Origin: Thermoguttaceae bacterium
GTDB lineage: Bacteria; Planctomycetota; Planctomycetia; Pirellulales; Thermoguttaceae
Reading direction: 5' to 3'
Assembly: GCA_025060325.1 (NCBI GenBank)
Contig: JANXBW010000001.1
Location: 1 to 64,000, forward strand
DNA length: 64,000 nt
Under the pieces are notes generated by a model that was not told where the DNA came from, did no database searches, and saw nothing but the letters and a program-made list of their open reading frames with translations. Both the position numbers and the translations under genes were made by a program. Of this stretch, positions 40,034 through 48,921 are shown in pieces (position 1 is the first letter of the stretch; each line of letters begins with the position of its first letter).

Positions 40034-41127
40034 CCCGATTACTTTGTTGACAATCTACTCCCACAATCACGCGGGCCCCATGCTTGAACATGCCCCCGGC
40101 ACATCAAGACGCTAAGTTGGCAACCCGGCCCCCTGGCTTTCAGAGTGGAAGATTTCCTGGCAAATCCCGGTGGGGTAAACGGCTCCTTATCCTTTCGTTT
40201 AGGTCGCACTTGCTCCCGCCACCAACCTTCGCATTTGGGTAACGAAGGGGCAAATGCCTCCAACCGAAATTTCCGACCTCGGCGTGTGCGGAAAGGCATG
40301 CCCTTCCGGCTGACTGAGCCCCTTCTGCGATCTTGGCAGGTGTGGCCGGCGATTTCGAGTCAACTAAGCTGGCGAAATTCTTCCCGGCAGTCCCAATCTC
40401 GGTGTCGCCAAAAGCAAAGCCCCCGGGCAGACCGCTACGCGGAAGCTTTCCCTTCAGAGCTAATGCGCGTCCTGGCCCGCGATTAAACAGCAGGTTCAAA
40501 ATGTCGCAAAGCCAAAATCGCAATATCAGAGCCACAACACCACCCTAAACCGGCGGGAATTGAAGTATCGTAGGCCCGATTTGGCCCGATTGCCAAGGCC
40601 TGCTTTCCCATGCCCCCGAAATCGGCTGGTGACCGATTACTCAGCGCCCAACGGAGTTACCGCCCGGCGTACTGGGGTCGTGGGTCATTAAACCGCTGAA
40701 CGGTTGGTTTAAGGTTGGCCTCGCACACGCAGCTTACCTCCATTGCCGGAGTGAAACCGCGGATTAGTCGGGAAAAGTTGCCTAAGACCAGTTAGGGCCG
40801 GCCTTTGCCCTCAAGCCAGCCCCTGAGAGCAAGCGGCAGGGAGTAAGGGCTGGGAGTTTTGAGTCTAGAATGCATGCTTCGATGTCCGCCCCGCTATAGG
40901 TCCCAAAAGGCGGTAGCCCTTGTACCGCCAATAGGCCATGGGTTGTTGAGAACGAAAAGGCGGGGCTTCCGCCCCGCCACTGCAAGCTTTGGAATCTGCG
41001 ACTTCACTTACGGGTCAAAACCGTCGTTCACAACTCGGGCCTCGGCTTTCCTGTCTGGTGAACCTCCGCAGCACCGCGCTGGGAACGGCTAGACCTCGTC
41101 GCTTTCTTGCTCAGCACAACCACCCGG
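40034..41127. other. Gene-free stretch containing the sigma-factor terminator
   Basis: About 1.1 kb. Apart from the terminator at 40951-40978 nothing is supported. Overlapping open frames at 40140-40535 are uncharacterised and lack ribosome sites. Confidence 0.4.
40951..40978 (-). terminator. Intrinsic terminator of the sigma-factor gene
   Basis: On the minus strand a perfect 8-bp GC stem (GGCGGGGC/GCCCCGCC, arms 40959-40966 and 40971-40978, loop GGAA) is followed by TTTTCGTT. It lies about 150 nt after the sigma stop at 41128. Confidence 0.75.
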
Positions 41128-42801
41128 TTAGTCCGGAAATTCAATTTGTTCTTCTTCGGCCGCTTTACGCAGCTTGCTTAGCGCCCGGGCTTCAATCTGG
41201 CGAACACGCTCCTTGGTCACGCCCAGCTCGGCTCCGACTTGTTTTAGCGTCAACGGTTCGCGACGGTCACCTAGGCCGAACCGGCTGACGATGATCTGCT
41301 GTTCGCGGGGATCCAATCGGGACAAGATCCGCTCGATTTGCCGCTCCCGGAGCAGCTGGGCTCCTTCCCGCTCGTACTGGTCGGAGCGGATGTCCTCGGT
41401 CATGTTGAACATCTCACTCTGACTTGTGCGGAACCGCTCCCGATGTCGTTGCTCGTCCGGGATGGTTCGCGCGAAGTTCTTCATAATCGCCCAGCTAGCG
41501 TAGGTGCTAAACTTATTGCCCCGCGTGTAGTCGAACTTTTCCACCGCGCGAATCAGCGACATGTTCCCGTCGCTTACCAGCTCGAAGAAATTGGTGCCAG
41601 GCCCAACGTGCCGCTTGGCAATCGACACAACAAGCCGCAGGTTGGCCGAGACAATTTCGTTCTTGGTGGCCACGGCTTGTTCATACAGCTTTTCAATCTC
41701 ATCCATCAGCTCAGTGCGTGGATGAGCCAGGTCGAGTTTTTCCCGCAGCTTGGAAGCCTTGTACTTGAGGTAATTCATTTTTCGGAAGAGATGGACCTCT
41801 TGCTCCCGCGTCAAAAGCGGGACCTCGTATAAGCTCGCCAAGTACGGTGGTAAGCCAGGTGGAACCTTGGCGGGTTTCTGCGGTTGTGGTGAAGGCGGTG
41901 GCGGCCCGAGTACCTGCCGCTCTTGCTCAGGTGTCTTTATCTGCTCAAACTCGGGGCTGTAGATGTAGTCGAGCGGCAACTCCAGAATCCGCTTGGCGCG
42001 CATTTCAGCCACGATTCGATAAATGGTGCTCTTTGCGCGCCCGTACTGCTTGGCCAACGCAGCAGCTGACTCACCGTGGCGGAACTGTTGATAAATGCGG
42101 CGCTTGTCTTCTTCGCTTAGATTCTGGAGCTTGTCCGGGAAGATCGCCAGGTCGGGATGAGCTTCGTCAAATTGTTTGATCGTGTAACGGACGGTCTCCG
42201 GGCTTCGGCCCGTCTCCTCGGAAATTTGGCGCGCTACCTCCGAGGGTCTTGCTCCTGTCAGGGCTAATTCCCGTGCTCGATCAATAATCATTCGCCGCTC
42301 CTCCACGGTCAGTTGACTAAAGTGCGCCCCCCTTTCCACCAAATCCGAATGGCGCTCCAGGAAGCGCCGCACAGTGCTTTCCGCGAAGACCACCCGCTGC
42401 CGACCCCCAATGATTACCCTCCGGGGCACAAGACCCCACCGCCGCCACCGGCTGAGCGTCTTTTCACAGACGTTGAAGGTCTTGGCTAACGTGGGAAGAG
42501 TGTAGATGGGCTCGGAGACCTCCTCGGCCGCCAACCGAGCCGACTCCCACAAGTCTTCCACTAGGAGGGCAAGATCGTGGCAGGCAACCGCTCCACTGAC
42601 CCTCAGATCCGGATAGCGGTCGGACCGGAATCGGGTAATACGGTAGCAGATGTACTCGTAAGAGTAGTCCCTGTCGGGACGAAGCTCTTGCAGTAGCTCC
42701 TCCGCCCGCTCGGCTTGCTCGATCTTCTTCTCGCGAGGTGCAAATCGCACCTGCTGATCGCGCAATTCTCGGAGAGCTGGGCAGAGATAACCGTTATTCA
42801 T
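41128..42801 (-). CDS. Sigma-70 factor with extended N-terminal multi-HTH region
   Basis: 557 aa from the ATG at 42801; a GTG at 42843 would add 14 residues. The N-terminal half is not found in ordinary RpoD. It has a MerR/excisionase-like HTH at about 98-150 (LPTLAKTFNVCEKTLSRWRR, with GGRQRVVF wing), then HTH units at about 165-215 (GARPSEVARQISEETGR) and 228-275 (ESAAALAKQYGRAKSTIYRI). A Pro-rich linker follows at about 298-318. Sigma region 1.2/2 is at about 320-455 (NLRLVVSIAKRHVG, DGNMSLIRAVEKFDYTRGNK) and region 4 at about 490-545 (LGVTKERVRQIEARALSKLR). It directs RNA polymerase to promoters and may bind extra DNA sites through the HTHs. Own promoter and terminator are visible. Confidence 0.93.
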   Translation of the reverse strand: MNNGYLCPALRELRDQQVRFAPREKKIEQAERAEELLQELRPDRDYSYEYICYRITRFRSDRYPDLRVSGAVACHDLALLVEDLWESARLAAEEVSEPIYTLPTLAKTFNVCEKTLSRWRRWGLVPRRVIIGGRQRVVFAESTVRRFLERHSDLVERGAHFSQLTVEERRMIIDRARELALTGARPSEVARQISEETGRSPETVRYTIKQFDEAHPDLAIFPDKLQNLSEEDKRRIYQQFRHGESAAALAKQYGRAKSTIYRIVAEMRAKRILELPLDYIYSPEFEQIKTPEQERQVLGPPPPSPQPQKPAKVPPGLPPYLASLYEVPLLTREQEVHLFRKMNYLKYKASKLREKLDLAHPRTELMDEIEKLYEQAVATKNEIVSANLRLVVSIAKRHVGPGTNFFELVSDGNMSLIRAVEKFDYTRGNKFSTYASWAIMKNFARTIPDEQRHRERFRTSQSEMFNMTEDIRSDQYEREGAQLLRERQIERILSRLDPREQQIIVSRFGLGDRREPLTLKQVGAELGVTKERVRQIEARALSKLRKAAEEEQIEFPD

Positions 42802-43826
42802 CTTGAGCTTGAGCTGCCTTTCGCCGCAAGCCCCTTCCGCCACCGGCCCAGCTAATCCCAGCCCGGATACGCGGAAGTTGGCCCCTCCCGAATGACACCC
42901 GAACCCCCAAAGGCGTGTACTGCCGGTCCGCGGCTCCCAGTATAATTCGGCCGATTATTTTTCACAACTAAAGTTTGCAAAATTGGATCCTTTGTCCTCA
43001 CCGCGCATGCTTCTCGCAAAGTATTTACGAGCGATGGGACCAATTGGTCTAAATTTTCACCAAAAGGCTGACCGATAAAGCCATCTTTAGGCACCAACCC
43101 CAACGAATTTCCTCGGTTTTGTGCACTAGCGAGCACACTCCAGCCTAATTGTGCAAATGCGTCGCTAATCTGCAGCCCCCTTTCTTCCCACCACAGATGT
43201 TTTTATCCCTGGTACCACGTGGGCTATGGCAGGAAGCACAGCGATTCGGGTTTTTTGCCCTGACCTCATCTGCTCTGAATCATTACTCACCTGCTAAGTT
43301 TATGTCGTTTCCGCTCTTTCCGTACCCTGCAGATTTCAATCTTTCTGACAGCGGGTCTTAGACTTCCAAGCCCTTCGGACCCCAACTGGCCCACATGGTT
43401 TCACAAGGAGGGAGCGTACGGCCTTCGGATGCGAACCGGTGCATAAAGCGTTCCGGCCGGGTATTTCTCTGGAAAAATCCCTTGGCCGACCACGCGCCTA
43501 TCTGCTCTGCTGCGTTCTCCGAAACCCAGAAGCAGTCCCCGACGAAGCCACAGGGCCCCCTCGAGAATTGCCTAACCGTCCGCGTCTCGCCCAGCGCCGG
43601 CTCACAGCCAATGGCTCGCGATTTTGCCCTCGCGGCAGACCTTATCCCTTTGCTAGTTTCCAACCCATTTGCGTTTAAGAGCGGGTGTGCCTGACGCTGC
43701 GTTCGGTGAAATCCACTTTTTGATCGGCAGAACCTGCGATTGGACGGACCACTCTCGACCTTCCGAGCCGGAAGTTAACGATTGACGAGCAAAATCTCCC
43801 GAGACCCTGATTGGAGGTCCATACCA
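42802..43826. other. Divergent intergenic region
   Basis: About 1.0 kb upstream of the sigma factor and of the secreted protein at 43827. Besides the promoter at 42939-42967 no feature is supported. Confidence 0.45.
42939..42967 (-). promoter_or_regulatory. Sigma-70-type promoter of the sigma-factor gene
   Basis: Minus strand: -35 TTGTGA (42967-42962), 17-bp spacer, -10 TATACT (42944-42939). The predicted start near 42932 gives a leader of about 130 nt to the ATG at 42801. This is the best promoter match in the window. Confidence 0.65.
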
Positions 43827-45233
43827 GTGAAAAACAACTTTGGCTCCTTGCGGCTAAATAACGCGAGCCATCGCGTCTCAAATTGGCTTGTGCCCATATT
43901 TGCCGGGTGCCTCGTTCTTTCTAACCCCGCATTCAGCAACCTGGGGCTTGGCCAACAGATTAGTTTGCGAGCAAGCCCCGCTAGTTCTCTGCCTGACCGG
44001 GTGGAAGTGACCTACGAAGCGGAAGGCAAGCTCGTCGTTCGCGAAACTGGCCGAGTGCAAACCCTCCCGATGAAGGTTCAGGCCAAATTCGTCTTTTTTG
44101 AACGCCGGCCGGAGATTCAGCAAGTTGGCGGCGTAAACGGCAACTCGTTGCGGGTGGCGATTCGGTGGTATGAGACGGCGGAGACTTCTGGAACAGTCGA
44201 CAATCAACCGGTAACGGCTAAGTTGCGAGCCGACCGCCGCCTAGTGGCTCTTCGGGCCGATCAAACCGAATTTGCCTTATGGAGCCTGGCCGGACCATTG
44301 ACTCGAGCAGAGCTTGACCTCCTTCGGCCGACTTGTGGCACCGTCGTTTTAGAGGATCTCCTCCCCGCACAGCCTGTTCAAAAAGGCAGCAAATGGGAAC
44401 TCCCCGGGCAAGCCTTGGCAAGTCTTGTCGGCTTCGACGGTCTGGTTTCCTCGGATGTGGAGGCCACCCTGCTTGAGATTGCGGGCGATATCGCCCGGGT
44501 GGAATTCGGCGGCAAAGTCGAAGGCGCTAGCGAGGCAATGAGTAGCGCGGTGTCGGTTAAAGGGCGGTACCAGTTTTCAGTTTCCCAAGGCCGAATGGTG
44601 TGGTTAGGACTGGCCTATCACGAGCGACGCGACCCCGGCCCAATCGCCCCTGGTGTTGACGTGGTGACGAAAGTCGCCATAACGATTCGGCCGGGAGTCG
44701 ACTGTCCACAAATCGCCGACCTTCGGCTCGTGGAGGCGGCGATTAATCCGCGCCCGGAGGATCTGTTCTTGGAAGAAGAACCGCCAGGGCAACTGTGGCG
44801 GCTCCATTATGACCGGCGCTGGCACGTGACAGCACTCACCGATCGCTTTTGCGTGCTTCGCTATGTGGACCGCGGCAGCTACCTAGCCCAGTGCAAGATC
44901 GCTCGGGCAAACCGGCCCCAACAGGGGATGAGTCTTGCGCAATTTCAGGCAGATATTCGTGAGGCACTTGGCAAGCAGTTCCATCGATTTGTCCACGCAA
45001 GTGAACTTCGCTCTGTAGCGGGGACACCCCTTTATCGCGTAGAAGCTCAAGGCCTAGTGGGGGACGTGCCAGTCCTGTGGATTTTCTATTGGATAGCCAA
45101 CCCCGGGGGTGAGGCACTCGTGCTGAGCTTTACGGTGGAACAATCACTTTACGAACGGTTTGCTCAAGCGGACAAGCAGCTCGTCGAAGGGCTCAAGTTC
45201 CGCGTAGAGGAAGTAGCAGCTCGACCACGTTAA
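43827..45233 (+). CDS. Secreted protein of unknown function
   Basis: 468 aa from the GTG at 43827, with GGAGG 9 nt upstream; an in-frame TTG at 43782 would put residues before the signal peptide and is rejected. Signal peptide about 1-45 (WLVPIFAGCLVLSNPAF). The mature protein is mainly beta-rich with phrases VEVTYEAEGKLVVRETGR and VQAKFVFFERR near the N-terminus and a C-terminal alpha/beta part (QFQADIREALGKQFHRFVHA). I recognise the style of planctomycete exported proteins but no named domain. Convergent with the structured RNA at 45430-45642. Confidence 0.7.
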   Translation: MKNNFGSLRLNNASHRVSNWLVPIFAGCLVLSNPAFSNLGLGQQISLRASPASSLPDRVEVTYEAEGKLVVRETGRVQTLPMKVQAKFVFFERRPEIQQVGGVNGNSLRVAIRWYETAETSGTVDNQPVTAKLRADRRLVALRADQTEFALWSLAGPLTRAELDLLRPTCGTVVLEDLLPAQPVQKGSKWELPGQALASLVGFDGLVSSDVEATLLEIAGDIARVEFGGKVEGASEAMSSAVSVKGRYQFSVSQGRMVWLGLAYHERRDPGPIAPGVDVVTKVAITIRPGVDCPQIADLRLVEAAINPRPEDLFLEEEPPGQLWRLHYDRRWHVTALTDRFCVLRYVDRGSYLAQCKIARANRPQQGMSLAQFQADIREALGKQFHRFVHASELRSVAGTPLYRVEAQGLVGDVPVLWIFYWIANPGGEALVLSFTVEQSLYERFAQADKQLVEGLKFRVEEVAARPR

Positions 45234-45429
45234 AATCGGTCCGTCGAGCCAACCTGACACCTCGAGGTGGGGAAGTAACGGACACTTTGAGGGTTCCGCG
45301 TGTCCCGCCCACTGCCTTGCGAGAAAGTACCCACCCCGTTCTTGGTCGCCAGCCCGGCTTCTAAAGTCGATTCTTGCCAAAGTGAAAGAGCAATCGCGGG
45401 TGAAACTTCCCCTCCCAAATTCGGGGAAG

Positions 45430-45469
45430 AAAAAAGCCATCGCGACCTTTTTGCAAAGATCGCGATGGC
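45430..45469 (-). terminator. Strong intrinsic terminator of the small RNA
   Basis: On the minus strand a 10-bp perfect stem (GCCATCGCGA/TCGCGATGGC, arms 45436-45445 and 45460-45469) is followed by TTTTTTC. On the plus strand there is no T-run, so it acts leftward. Confidence 0.85.
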
Positions 45470-45642
45470 CTAAATATTCCAAACCTCCCGGGATATTGCG
45501 ACTGGATGCGTCGCTGCGAGACGAGCGGGAACCAGGCGTGCTACTGCACTAGCCTTTGGCGGTTCCGGCTCACGCTAAAGGGTTGGCACCTCCGTCGGAT
45601 ATCACGCGGGAGGTTGGAGTTCACCCCGTAGGTTTACCTATC
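45430..45642 (-). ncRNA. Structured small RNA, 6S-like candidate
   Basis: A compact minus-strand transcription unit: a perfect -10 TATAAT (45654-45649) and an intrinsic terminator frame a stretch of about 210 nt with strong pairing. A closing helix joins 45607-45617 to 45479-45490 (CCAACCTCCCG with CGGGAGGTTTGG). A terminal arm joins 45561-45571 to 45523-45533 (GAGC and GGAACC pairs). Between them lies an unpaired region whose 3' side holds a small hairpin GCGAC/GTCGC (45498-45514). The long rod with a central bubble and a 3'-side hairpin is the shape of 6S RNA, which binds sigma-70 RNA polymerase. No minus-strand gene follows, so it is not a riboswitch leader. tmRNA, RNase P and SRP signature sequences are absent. 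Confidence 0.5.
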
Positions 45643-45648
45643 GCACCA

Positions 45649-45654
45649 ATTATA
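45649..45654 (-). promoter_or_regulatory. -10 box of the small RNA
   Basis: Perfect TATAAT on the minus strand, 7 nt before the proposed RNA start. The -35 region is weak (CAGCTG at 17 nt). Confidence 0.5.
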
Positions 45655-45659
45655 GCCTA

Positions 45660-46599
45660 ACCCTGCGAGGCCAGCTGGAGCACCAAGCCAGTTTTTTCGG
45701 TGACACCCGCCCCTGAGCCTAACCTCACCCGTTTTACCAATCGGTCGCAAAAACCCTGAACCTCAATTTTTCCGCGGCCGTCGAAGTTACTCCCCTCCCG
45801 CCGGGGGCGGCTTGGAATAAGGCGCGTCGGCTTGGCGCCACGACCGCTTAGCACTCAAGCGTAATTATAGGCTGCGGAGGCCGTCAAGCCGGGACTCCCC
45901 TTGCCCCCGCTGAAGTATCGCTGCCGCGACTCCCTCTCAGCCCGTAAACGCCCCGAGCGAACGAAGCCCCGCCCAAAAGTCGCGCCAAGAAACAAAACCT
46001 TTTGGCCTCAAAAAAACGCTTTATGCCTACCGAACCGGAGCCTGTCCCAGCTAACGGCCTGCCAGTTGGTGGCCCGGGCAGCGTGCCACGGGTGCGCTTC
46101 GGCAACTGTCGCGTGGGCAATCCGACGAAACCCGCATGCAAACCCCTCTTATTCCCAGCGGCAAACCATCGGCACCGGACACCACAGAGCCTTCCGGCCA
46201 AAAAAAGCCCCAGTTTCCCCTGCCTACCCAACCCCGCGGCATCGCACCCTCTACGGCGTCCGAGCCCGCGATCATTCCCTCAGTGGGCATCGGGAGGGGG
46301 GCCAAAACGGCGCAAATTAGAACTCCCCTGCCGGGCAAAGTTTGGTCCCTTAATTCGCCGCCACCCTTTAAGCCAACTCACCGGAGCAAACTAAGCCCCG
46401 CTCTCAAGCGCGGCTCCCTTAAGGGGACCGCTCCCACGCCGGCCCCGGGCTGAAAGCCACCCTCCGGAGCATTCCTTGGCGATACTGCACAAACGTCACC
46501 TAACTTAATACGTTATCGCCCACAGGCGCCGACAAACCCGCGGAGCAAGGAGCGAGTTTACCACCCCCTCAGACCACTCCGGCGTAAGAGGCGCGACGA
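45660..46599. other. Gene-free stretch
   Basis: About 940 bp of GC-rich sequence with many overlapping open frames on both strands, none with a recognised motif or ribosome site. Confidence 0.4.
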
Positions 46600-47595
46600 T
46601 TACTCCTTTGGCACGACCCAAATATTGCGATAATGAACATGACACCCATGTCCTTGGAGCTGAATTCCCCGCGGACCGGGGCCTTCCGGCTGGCCACCTG
46701 GGGTTGCCCTCGGCAGCTCGTAATCGTCGTGAATCACCACGCCGTTGTGCCGCACGGTTATCCGCCCGTTTGCAATTTTCTTTCCGGACTCGTCATACTT
46801 CGGGGCCGTAAAGTCGATGTCGTAAGTCTGCCAGGTCATTGGCGGCAGGCACATGTTGACATCTGGGGCTTTCAGCGAGTAAAGTCCGCCGCATTCATTG
46901 TCTTGGCCCTCTAAACCAAAAGAATCCAGCACCTGGAGCTCGTAACAGTTGTGGACGTAAACGCCGCTATTGGACCGGGCTTGACCCCGAGCCTCAGGCA
47001 TCCAGGTCAGACGAAACTCCAGGTGAATTCGGCAGCTATTGAAAGCCGGCTTCGAAAGCACGCCCGACATCAAACTCTTTTCCGGGCCAAAATGGGCACC
47101 GGGGAACCAATCCAGATTTGTGCCGTCAAAAAGGACGATCGCCCCTTCCGGTGGGGCCGCGCCGAGGGTTGGGCTTTTGCGCTCCACTTTGGTAAGTTCC
47201 CACGACTTTTCCCCCTTGGTGAGGCGAAGTCGGCCATCCTCAATTTGGCCGGACCAACCATCCTGCTCGATTATGACTTTTCCTTCGGAATTCCGCTCGG
47301 CCCGAATCCGCAGCCGCAGATCCCCCCGCTGCCATCCTTCCCCTGGCAAACCGCCATCAAGTAGGTAAACATCAAATCGGCCATTACCTAAGGCCACCAC
47401 CTGAGCACCCACTTGATCCTTCTTTCCCTCCGGGAGCGTACCCTTGCCAAGATACTCCCCTTGGACGTGGAAGTCCGGATCGGCTTTTGCTTCCTCAAGC
47501 TCGATAACTTCCCGCGGAGCCGCCAGAAGTTGACAACTGTGCCAGAACGCCACCGTCGCCAAAACCCCAATTCCTACCAAAATCGCGCGACTCAT
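46600..47595 (-). CDS. DUF1080 / 3-keto-disaccharide hydrolase-domain protein
   Basis: 331 aa from the ATG at 47595, with GGAGG 7 nt upstream; longer frame to 47679 rejected. Signal peptide 1-25 (MSRAILVGIGVLATVAF, ending LLAAP). A small beta domain (about 60-140, GQIEDGRLRLTKGEKSWEL) precedes the DUF1080 concanavalin-like domain (about 150-330) with IVLFDGTNLDWF, SNSGVYVHNCYELQVLDSFG, MTWQTYDIDFTAP and closing QGHGCHVHYRNIWVVP. Members of this family cleave 3-keto-glycosides after an oxidoreductase step, and many planctomycete copies are untested. Exported. Confidence 0.9.
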   Translation of the reverse strand: MSRAILVGIGVLATVAFWHSCQLLAAPREVIELEEAKADPDFHVQGEYLGKGTLPEGKKDQVGAQVVALGNGRFDVYLLDGGLPGEGWQRGDLRLRIRAERNSEGKVIIEQDGWSGQIEDGRLRLTKGEKSWELTKVERKSPTLGAAPPEGAIVLFDGTNLDWFPGAHFGPEKSLMSGVLSKPAFNSCRIHLEFRLTWMPEARGQARSNSGVYVHNCYELQVLDSFGLEGQDNECGGLYSLKAPDVNMCLPPMTWQTYDIDFTAPKYDESGKKIANGRITVRHNGVVIHDDYELPRATPGGQPEGPGPRGIQLQGHGCHVHYRNIWVVPKE

Positions 47596-48195
47596 AGCTT
47601 GTCCTCCAACCAAGTAAGCTGAAACAACGGTTCGGCAAACCCTGGTGCAACTCTCTCCGATAAAGCTTTCGAACCTCAATCCCCCTTAGACCCAGGTGCA
47701 AGCACCTTAACTAGTTCGGCAGCGCGGTCGCTTAGCCGACCACAGTTAGAAACCCTCATGGCTAAACAGCACCGGACCTCGGGGTCGCTTGGCCAGTTGG
47801 CAGCCAGCCGGGCCGCGTTTGAGCAAGCCAAATTTTGACTCGGCGTATCCCGGCATTCCCTAACGACTGGCCTAGCTATGCGAAGCCAGCAAACTCCCCC
47901 AGGCAACCGGCACCCAAAGCCAGACCGATCAAGACCCCAAAGTGGATCCAGGCTTCCATCCTTCCTACTTTGGGGAAAGCCGACTGGAAGCCCGGCTCTT
48001 GTGGCGAAAAAGACCCAGGTCATCACGGTGTTCTGCCATGGGGATTGGCTCTTTCCCGGCTGCTTAAAAGCCAGCAAAATTACGCGGTCGGGAAACAAGT
48101 TCCAAGGGGCTTCGAGGAAGCGTGCTTCGCATGGTGCACCGTGAGATCGCGGGGCGGGTTCCTATAGTAAGCTGGGTTTGCGGAAGGAGCAACAC
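47596..48195. other. Gene-free divergent region
   Basis: 600 bp between divergent genes. A TATAGT at about 48163 could be part of the GNAT promoter, but the -35 is weak. Nothing else supported. Confidence 0.35.
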
Positions 48196-48783
48196 TTGAC
48201 CGGAAAAGTGATCGCGCAGTCGGCTCGAATTACTCTTCGGGAATTCACTTGGGCTGATTTTCCAGAACTTCTGCCCATTCTTACAGACCCGCTTGTGATG
48301 AAGTTTTCAGTCACCGGCCCACTTACGCCGGAGCAGGTGCGCGGTTTTCTTGATCGCTGTCTGTGCAAATACAAAGAGCGGGGTTACTGGTTGTGGGCAG
48401 CAATTTATCGGCCTGAGAATCGGCTCATTGGTTATAGCGGTCTGTTGGATCAGTACATTGACAACAAGCCAGAGATTGAGGTGGCCTACCGGTTGGCACC
48501 AGCCTTTTGGGGACGAGGACTGGGCACGGAAGCGGCGGCACTGGCTCGCGATTACGCTTTTGCGCGACTCGGCACCGATCGGGTAATCTCTTTGATTGAG
48601 CCGGCCAACATGGCCTCGATTCGCGTAGCGGAAAAGAACGGCTTTACGTACGAAAAGGATACAACTTATTACCACTTATTTGTGCGCGTATACAGTCTTT
48701 GGCGAAGCCAGTGGCTTCGTTTGCCGCACATTCTCTCCCCTCAGAACCAAGTATGTCCCGAGCCTAAGCGCGGTTCCGACTAA
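48196..48783 (+). CDS. GNAT acetyltransferase, RimJ/RimL type
   Basis: 195 aa from the TTG at 48196, which has AAGGAG 6 nt upstream; an earlier in-frame TTG at 48178 would include the ribosome site itself. The fold matches RimJ/RimL acetyltransferases: ARITLREFTWADFPELLPIL at the N-terminus, then IEVAYRLAPAFWGRGLGTEA (acetyl-CoA loop with G-x-G) and EPANMASIRVAEKNGFTYEK near the C-terminus. Such enzymes acetylate alpha-amino groups of proteins or small molecules. No neighbour suggests the substrate. Cytoplasmic. Confidence 0.9.
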   Translation: MTGKVIAQSARITLREFTWADFPELLPILTDPLVMKFSVTGPLTPEQVRGFLDRCLCKYKERGYWLWAAIYRPENRLIGYSGLLDQYIDNKPEIEVAYRLAPAFWGRGLGTEAAALARDYAFARLGTDRVISLIEPANMASIRVAEKNGFTYEKDTTYYHLFVRVYSLWRSQWLRLPHILSPQNQVCPEPKRGSD

Positions 48784-48921
48784 CCTCGCCCGGTCTGAAA
48801 GTCCCATCCTTAAACGGGGCCTACCGACGTGGCCTTCGAGCGTCTCCACATTTTGGAGGAGACCCAAGATTGGCTCGCGAGTTTAGCCGCCGGCCCCTGG
48901 CTTTTTGGCAGGGAGAGGCCT

